DNA of 64,000 nt from Akebia trifoliata (taxonomy: Eukaryota; Streptophyta; Magnoliopsida; Ranunculales; Lardizabalaceae). Location: contig CM030714.1 in assembly GCA_017979445.1 (NCBI GenBank), positions 39,196,308 to 39,260,307 of the forward strand, given 5' to 3'. How positions within the stretch are numbered: position 1 is the stretch's first letter; each line of letters opens with the position of its first letter. This document shows positions 59,017-64,000 of the stretch, piece by piece. A model generated the notes under the pieces. The model searched no databases and was not told the origin of the DNA. It saw only the letters and a program-made list of their open reading frames with translations. The position numbers were made by a program, and so were the translations under genes.

Positions 59017-59811
59017 TCAATCGAAGAATAATTCTGGAAATTGAGCACGCATCTCCGTTTCTTTCTCCCAAGTCGCTTCCTCGACATTGTGATGTCTCCA
59101 AAGCACCTTAACTAACGGAATAGCTCGTGACCTCAACATTTTCTCTTTACGGTAAAGAATCTGTACTGGCCCCTCTTCATACGATATGTCTTCCTCTAGA
59201 TTCAAGGACTGCCAGTCAATGACGTGGGATGGGTCCGGTTCATACTTTCTCAACATCGATATATGAAATACATTATGAACCCTTTCTAACTGAGCAGGTA
59301 AAGCCAACTTGTATGCAACCGTGCCAACTCTGTCTATGATCTCAAACGGTCCTACATACCTCGGCTTTAGTTTACCCTTAATCCCAAACCTACTGATTCC
59401 TCTTCTAGGAGAAACCTTCAAGAATACAAAATCACCGATCACGAACTCTAATGGTCGTCGACGATGATCTGCATAACTTTTCTGCCTGCTCTGTGCTACC
59501 CGCAACCTTTCTCGAACTGTCTTAATCTTCTCAGTAGTCTCCAAGACGATGTCGGGTCCCAACAGAATACTATCTCCGACTTCTGCCCAACAATTTGGCG
59601 ATCTGCATGGCCTGCCATACAACGCTTCAAACGGTGCCATGCCTATACTAGATTGGTAACTATTGTTATAGGCAAATTCAGCTATTGCCAAGTGATTCTT
59701 CCAGTTACCTCCAAAATCTAGTACACAAGCCCTCAACATGTCTTCCAATATCTGAATAACACGTTCTGACTGCCCATCAGTCTGTGGGTGGAATGCTGTA
59801 CTCATCTTCAA
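59017..59811 (-). pseudogene. pol: Pol C-terminus of element G (integrase end and chromodomain)
   Basis: 264 codons continue the integrase in a different frame from the main ORF. It starts within the catalytic core: STAFHPQTDGQSER contains the third catalytic residue (Glu16). It continues through the integrase C-terminal domain (GDFVFLKVSP, LKPRYVGPFEI, YKLALPAQLERVHNVFHISMLRKY) and ends in a chromodomain-like segment (residues about 205-264). The first Met is internal, so this is the 3' part of the same gene. The four-base overlap with the upstream frame and the mid-domain break indicate a single-base loss rather than programmed frameshifting, which in this group is not found inside integrase. 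Confidence 0.93.
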
Positions 59812-62800
59812 CTTGTACCAAATGCAACTTGAAAACTCTGCCAGAATTGAGATGTAAAACGTGGATCCCTATCAGATACAATAGAAACTGGGACTCCATG
59901 TAACTTCACAATCTCTGAGACATAAATCCTGCTCAGCTTATCCACAGTGTAAGTCATCTTGATAGGTAGAAAATGAGCAGACTTAGTAAGTCTATCTACA
60001 ACCACCCATACAGCATCAATCCCATCACTGGCCTTCGGCAACCCACTAACAAAATCCATAGTTACGTGCTCCCATTTCCATTCCGGAATAGGAAGTGGTT
60101 GCAATAACCCTGCAGGTCTCCTATGCTCAGCCTTTACTTGCTGACATATCATACAACGACTCACATACTGGGCAATGTGCTTTTTCATTCCTGGCCACCA
60201 AAAATTTCTTTTCATGTCTTGATACATCTTGGTACTCCCTGGATGAATAGAAAAATGCGACTTATGGGCTTCATCCATTATGTCCTTCCTCAACAAGGCG
60301 TCGTGAGGAACCCAAAGTCTACTCTTGAACCGTATACTACCATCATCATGAATTCTCCAACTCTGCTTACTAAAGTCCTCTGCTTTCTCTTGGTACCCTT
60401 CCAATTTCGTATCAATCTTCTGCGCTTCAATAACCCTTTCAACAATTTGGGGTTGTACTCTCATGTGAGCTACATAGGATTTCTGCTCATCTGTTTCTGA
60501 GGGAATGTTGAATGCATAATCGGTTGCAGTTTCTAGCATTTTCCATTCCTCAATCTTTATGTGAGCAAACACCCCATCTTTCTTACGACTTAAAGCGTCT
60601 GCTACTACATTGGCCTTACCAGGATGGTAATGCAATGTAAAGTCATAGTCTTTCAGGTACTCCATCCATCGCCTCTGCCTCATATTTAATTCCTTCTGCG
60701 AGAATAAATATTTGAGACTCTTGTGATCTGAATACACTTCAAAGGTCTCCCCATACAAATAGTGTCTCCAAACCTTGAGTGCGTGCACTATAGCCGCCAA
60801 CTCTAAATCATGGGTCGGATAGTTCTTCTCGTGGATCTTCAACTGTCTCGATGCGTAAGCAATTACCTGACCAACCTGCATTAATACACACCCAAGTCCC
60901 GTATGAGAAGCATCAGCATAAATGATATATTTCTCTCCTGGCTTAGGGACTATCAAAACGGGTGCCGTGGTTAGTCGAGTCTTCAACTCCTGGAATGCTG
61001 CTTCGCAACTATCGGTCCATTCAAACTTGACCCCTTTCTGAGTTAACTTCGTTAATGACGAAGCTATCTTCGAGAAGCCTTCTACAAACCTACGGTAGTA
61101 TCCCGCAAGTCCAAGAAAACTCCTGATCTCAGTAACTGTAGTAGGCCTCTGCCAGTTCATAACCGCTTCAATCTTCGACGGGTCCACCGATATCCCATTC
61201 TTGGAAACCACATGACCCAAGAACTTCACTTCATCTAACCAGAATTCGCACTTGGAGAATTTAGCATACAACTTCTCCTGGCGCAATCTGTGAAGTGTGA
61301 CATTCAAATGATCCTCATGCTCAAATTCTGTCTTCGAATAGATCAAGATATCGTCAATGAAGACGATAATGAAGACATTCAAGAAATCCCAAAACACTCG
61401 CTGCATGAGATCCATAAACACCGCAGGTGCATTAGTCAAACCGAACGGCATTACTAGGTACTCAAAGTGCCCTAACCGAGTTCGGAATGCTGTCTTCGAA
61501 ACATCCTCCTCTTTGATCCTCAACTGGTGGTATCCCGATCTTAGATCAATTTTTGAGAAGTACTTGGCACCTCTTAGTTGATCAAACAGATCATCAATCC
61601 TGGGGAGCGGATACTTGTTCTTTATCGTCACTTGGTTCAGTTTTCGATAGTCAATGCATAATCTCATTGACCCATCCTTCTTCTTTACGAACAAAACTGG
61701 AGCACCCCAAGGCGAGCTGCTCGGACGAATGAAACCCAAACCTGTCAACTCTTCCAATTGACTTTTTAGCTCCTTCATTTCTGCTGGGGCCATTCGATAA
61801 GGTGGAATCGATATGGGTCTAGTTCCTGGAATCAGTTCGATTGAGAAGTCAATCTTCCTGATTGGGGGTAACCCAGGTAACTCTGCAGGAAAGACATCGG
61901 GATAGTCACATACTATTCGGATTGCTTCCACCTTTAGTGACTCTTCATTCATCTCACTAACGGTAGCATTCATGCTATACAAACTATCCCAATCAGTCCC
62001 ATTCCTAGATGGTTCTATCACTCGGATTACACGATTCCGAATTCCCTTAAACTTGAATTTGAACTCTGGCTGTCCCGGCACACCAAACTTAACTGTCTTG
62101 GCATAACAATCTATAACCGCATGGTATGCAGCTAACCAGTCCATGCCTAAGATGATGTCGAAATCTCGAAGTTCTAAGACTATCAAGTTCAGTTCAAATG
62201 AACTATCTCCTATCTTGAGAATGCACGAGTTACACACTCGATGTGGCATTGTTTTGTTTCCCAGGGGAGTCATCAACGAAAGTGTCCTATTGGTGTCTGT
62301 TGTAGAAAGTTCTAACTTTTCTACCATGCTAGAAGATACAAATGAATGTGTGGAACCTGAATCCATCAATACATGTGCTAAACAGTTGTATAACATAATT
62401 ATACCTTCCACCACATCCTCTGAAGCTGTAGCGTCGGCTTGCGTCATAGCATAGACCCTAGCCTGAGTCATCGAATCACGGGTCTGCTGGGGGATTTTGG
62501 GGCACTGTCTCCTCAGATGTCCCAACTCTCCACACTCATAACATCTAATCGGCTCTCTACTGGCCTGACCCGTAGGTGCCCTCTGCGACGGTAGTGGAGG
62601 TCTAGCAGTCTGAACCTGAGGCCTCGAAGTCTGTCCCTGGCCTCTAGTCATCTGACTCTGCGAACGAGTAGCCTGACCCCTGCCCTGCACTGGTGCTACT
62701 GTCCTCTGTGGAAACTGGCCTGTAGATACTGGGGGTCGGAAACTGCTCTGACCCTGTGGTTGGCTGGTCCACTGCTGCCCTGAACTACTGGGCCTGTAAA

Positions 62801-63725
62801 TCATCTGTCTCTTGGCTGGTGGGGGTACCGTCCTCATCCCAACACTCTGCTCGTGAATGACCTCATCTGCCCGCTCTAGCCTTTGGGCTCTTGTGACCAC
62901 TTCGGAGTAGCTAGTAACCTCGAAGGCTGCCATCCTACTCCTGAAAGTGACTTTCAACCCTCTAACAAACTTCTCTGCTTTCATCTGGTTGGTGGAAATC
63001 AGCTCGGGAGCATAACGAGCCAATTGGGTAAAGCGGGACTCATACTGGTCCACGGACATGTTACCCTGTGCCAACCTATCAAACTCCATCCTCTTTCTGT
63101 CCCGGGAGCTAGCGGGAACATACTTCTCTAAGAACATTTTCTGAAAGATCGTCCAGTTGTTCTGAATCTCCGGTTGGTTGTCTTTCACCGAAGTCCACCA
63201 ATGTGCTGCACCCCTCTGAAGCATAAAAGAGGCACATAGAACCTTCTGAGTGTCTGAACACTCCATAGTGCACAAGTATTTATCAGACTCCTCCAACCAT
63301 TCTTCCGCCATTACGGGGTCCGCAGCTCCATCAAAGCTGGGTGGCCTCATACTCCTATACTCTCTCAAGAGAGCACCCGCAAGACCCTGATATGGTGGTC
63401 GCACCAACTGCACATGTCTCGGTACCTGTGCTGGTGGAGGTGGGGGTATACTCTGATCAGGTGTGGAGTCAGGGGTGTGCTCCGGAGCAACCTCAGGTAT
63501 ATGTGCACCTGACTGGTTCTGGCCCCCTATCATCCCAGTCAACTGTCTCATCAAGACTGCCTGATCTTCTATCATTTTCATCTGCCTTTCTTGTATTCTT
63601 TCCTGGTTCTGAGACATCGCCGTTATGGCTTGCATCATCAATTCCATTTCTGTTGGTTGTCTAGCCTCAGATGTCCCTGCATCTGTGGGTTGGGACCTCT
63701 TGCCTGGCCTACCTCTGCCTGCCAT
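59808..63725 (-). pseudogene. gag-pol: Gag-Pol of element G, frameshifted inside integrase
   Basis: 1305 open codons. In order: proline/glutamine-rich N-terminus; retrotransposon Gag core (about 120-290); CCHC zinc knuckle (Cys395, Cys398, His403, Cys408); aspartic protease with LMDSGS (Asp455); reverse transcriptase (about 650-830) with FIDD at 789-792; RNase H with Asp938, Glu975 and Asp1000; integrase zinc domain HX3HX29CX2C (His1157, His1161, Cys1191, Cys1194) and catalytic Asp1224 and Asp1285. The frame then ends after FGTS, 20 residues past the second Asp; the third catalytic residue is in the next frame. Gag and Pol are in one frame, as is usual for this lineage. All catalytic motifs are intact, so protease, reverse transcriptase and RNase H could be active while integrase is truncated. 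The start at 63725 ([10 protein letters not shown]) is the first Met of the frame. Confidence 0.95.
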
Positions 63726-64000
63726 CTAATCAAATCTGCAATTGAACAATCTTTATAATTTCTCCAAATCCAAAAGACATTTCATCAAACTTTAGGCAGA
63801 GTACTAATTACACATCAAACATTTATGCATTCAAACATATTCCATTTAATACTACTTAGTCCATTAATTCATCAAATAACTATTGTCTCATACTTCATAT
63901 CCTTAAGGAATTTCCTATTATTCCTAATCCTATCTCCAATCTAGACTCTAACAGACTTCTAGACACAGAAGAGCTCTCGTCCCATCCGGAACTAATATTG
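63726..64000 (-). other. Leader of element G
   Basis: AT-rich sequence between the gag start and the window edge. No primer site or LTR end is visible yet. Confidence 0.5.

Larger units (their letters stand above)
56437..64000 (-). mobile_element. Element G: chromovirus-type Ty3/gypsy retrotransposon, partial
   Basis: In element sense the window holds leader, gag-pol, polypurine tract and 3' LTR; the 5' LTR lies to the right of 64000. Domain order protease, reverse transcriptase, RNase H, integrase places it in Ty3/gypsy. A chromodomain-like C-terminus (VKVLW, EEATWE, FPELF) points to the Tekay/Del chromovirus lineage. The near-open reading frame makes it the freshest element in the window, in line with its being the innermost nested insertion. 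Confidence 0.93.

Overview
The window is plant nuclear DNA, almost certainly from a flowering plant and probably a dicot, in a gene-poor region filled by nested LTR retrotransposons. No host protein-coding gene, tRNA, rRNA or CRISPR array could be supported. The identification rests on the retrotransposon proteins and on the LTR, primer-site and target-duplication structures that can be read directly. Species cannot be told from the sequence.

Two kinds of Ty3/gypsy element are present. Most of the window (1-56436) consists of Tat/Ogre-like elements. They have 1.5-4.2 kb LTRs starting TGTAGACA, a primer site reading TGGCGACTC, a Gag with a CX2HX4HX4C finger, large AT-rich leaders and tandem arrays between pol and the 3' LTR. 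All of them are gag-only or decayed, and no reverse transcriptase survives in any of them. The right end (56437-64000) is a different, much fresher chromovirus-type element (G, minus strand) with a nearly intact Gag-Pol broken by one frameshift.

Layout: H (minus strand; 1-1789 and 11993-about 18690) is an old Tat-like element interrupted by A (plus strand; 1795-11992, both LTRs, 5-bp target duplication). 18691-19462 is unassigned. A plus-strand solo LTR, C (19463-20116 and 32432-33685), is split by B (minus strand; 20117-32426, both LTRs, perfect 5-bp target duplication). 33691-about 35990 is unassigned. From about 35990 to 52577 lies a shared-LTR array of an older family, D/E: partial leader, LTR 36499-39419, internal region with two gag copies and an extra ORF1, LTR 46352-50554, partial internal region E. 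F (minus strand; LTR 52578-54088, internal 54089-56436) is inserted into E, and G is inserted into F.

How the parts work together: the Tat-like copies that moved (A, B, F) lack a polymerase, so they must have been mobilised in trans by a complete relative outside the window. What they keep is cis-acting RNA structure. This comprises a hairpin near the LTR 3' part with an invariant 13-nt loop and covarying stems, a repeated hairpin-rich leader, and a cluster of three or four 30-nt stem-loops downstream of pol. Their 8-bp stems covary while an AAAA bulge and a GAAA-type loop stay fixed. Fifteen full copies of that 30-nt module across four elements are the strongest candidate here for an undescribed functional RNA system.
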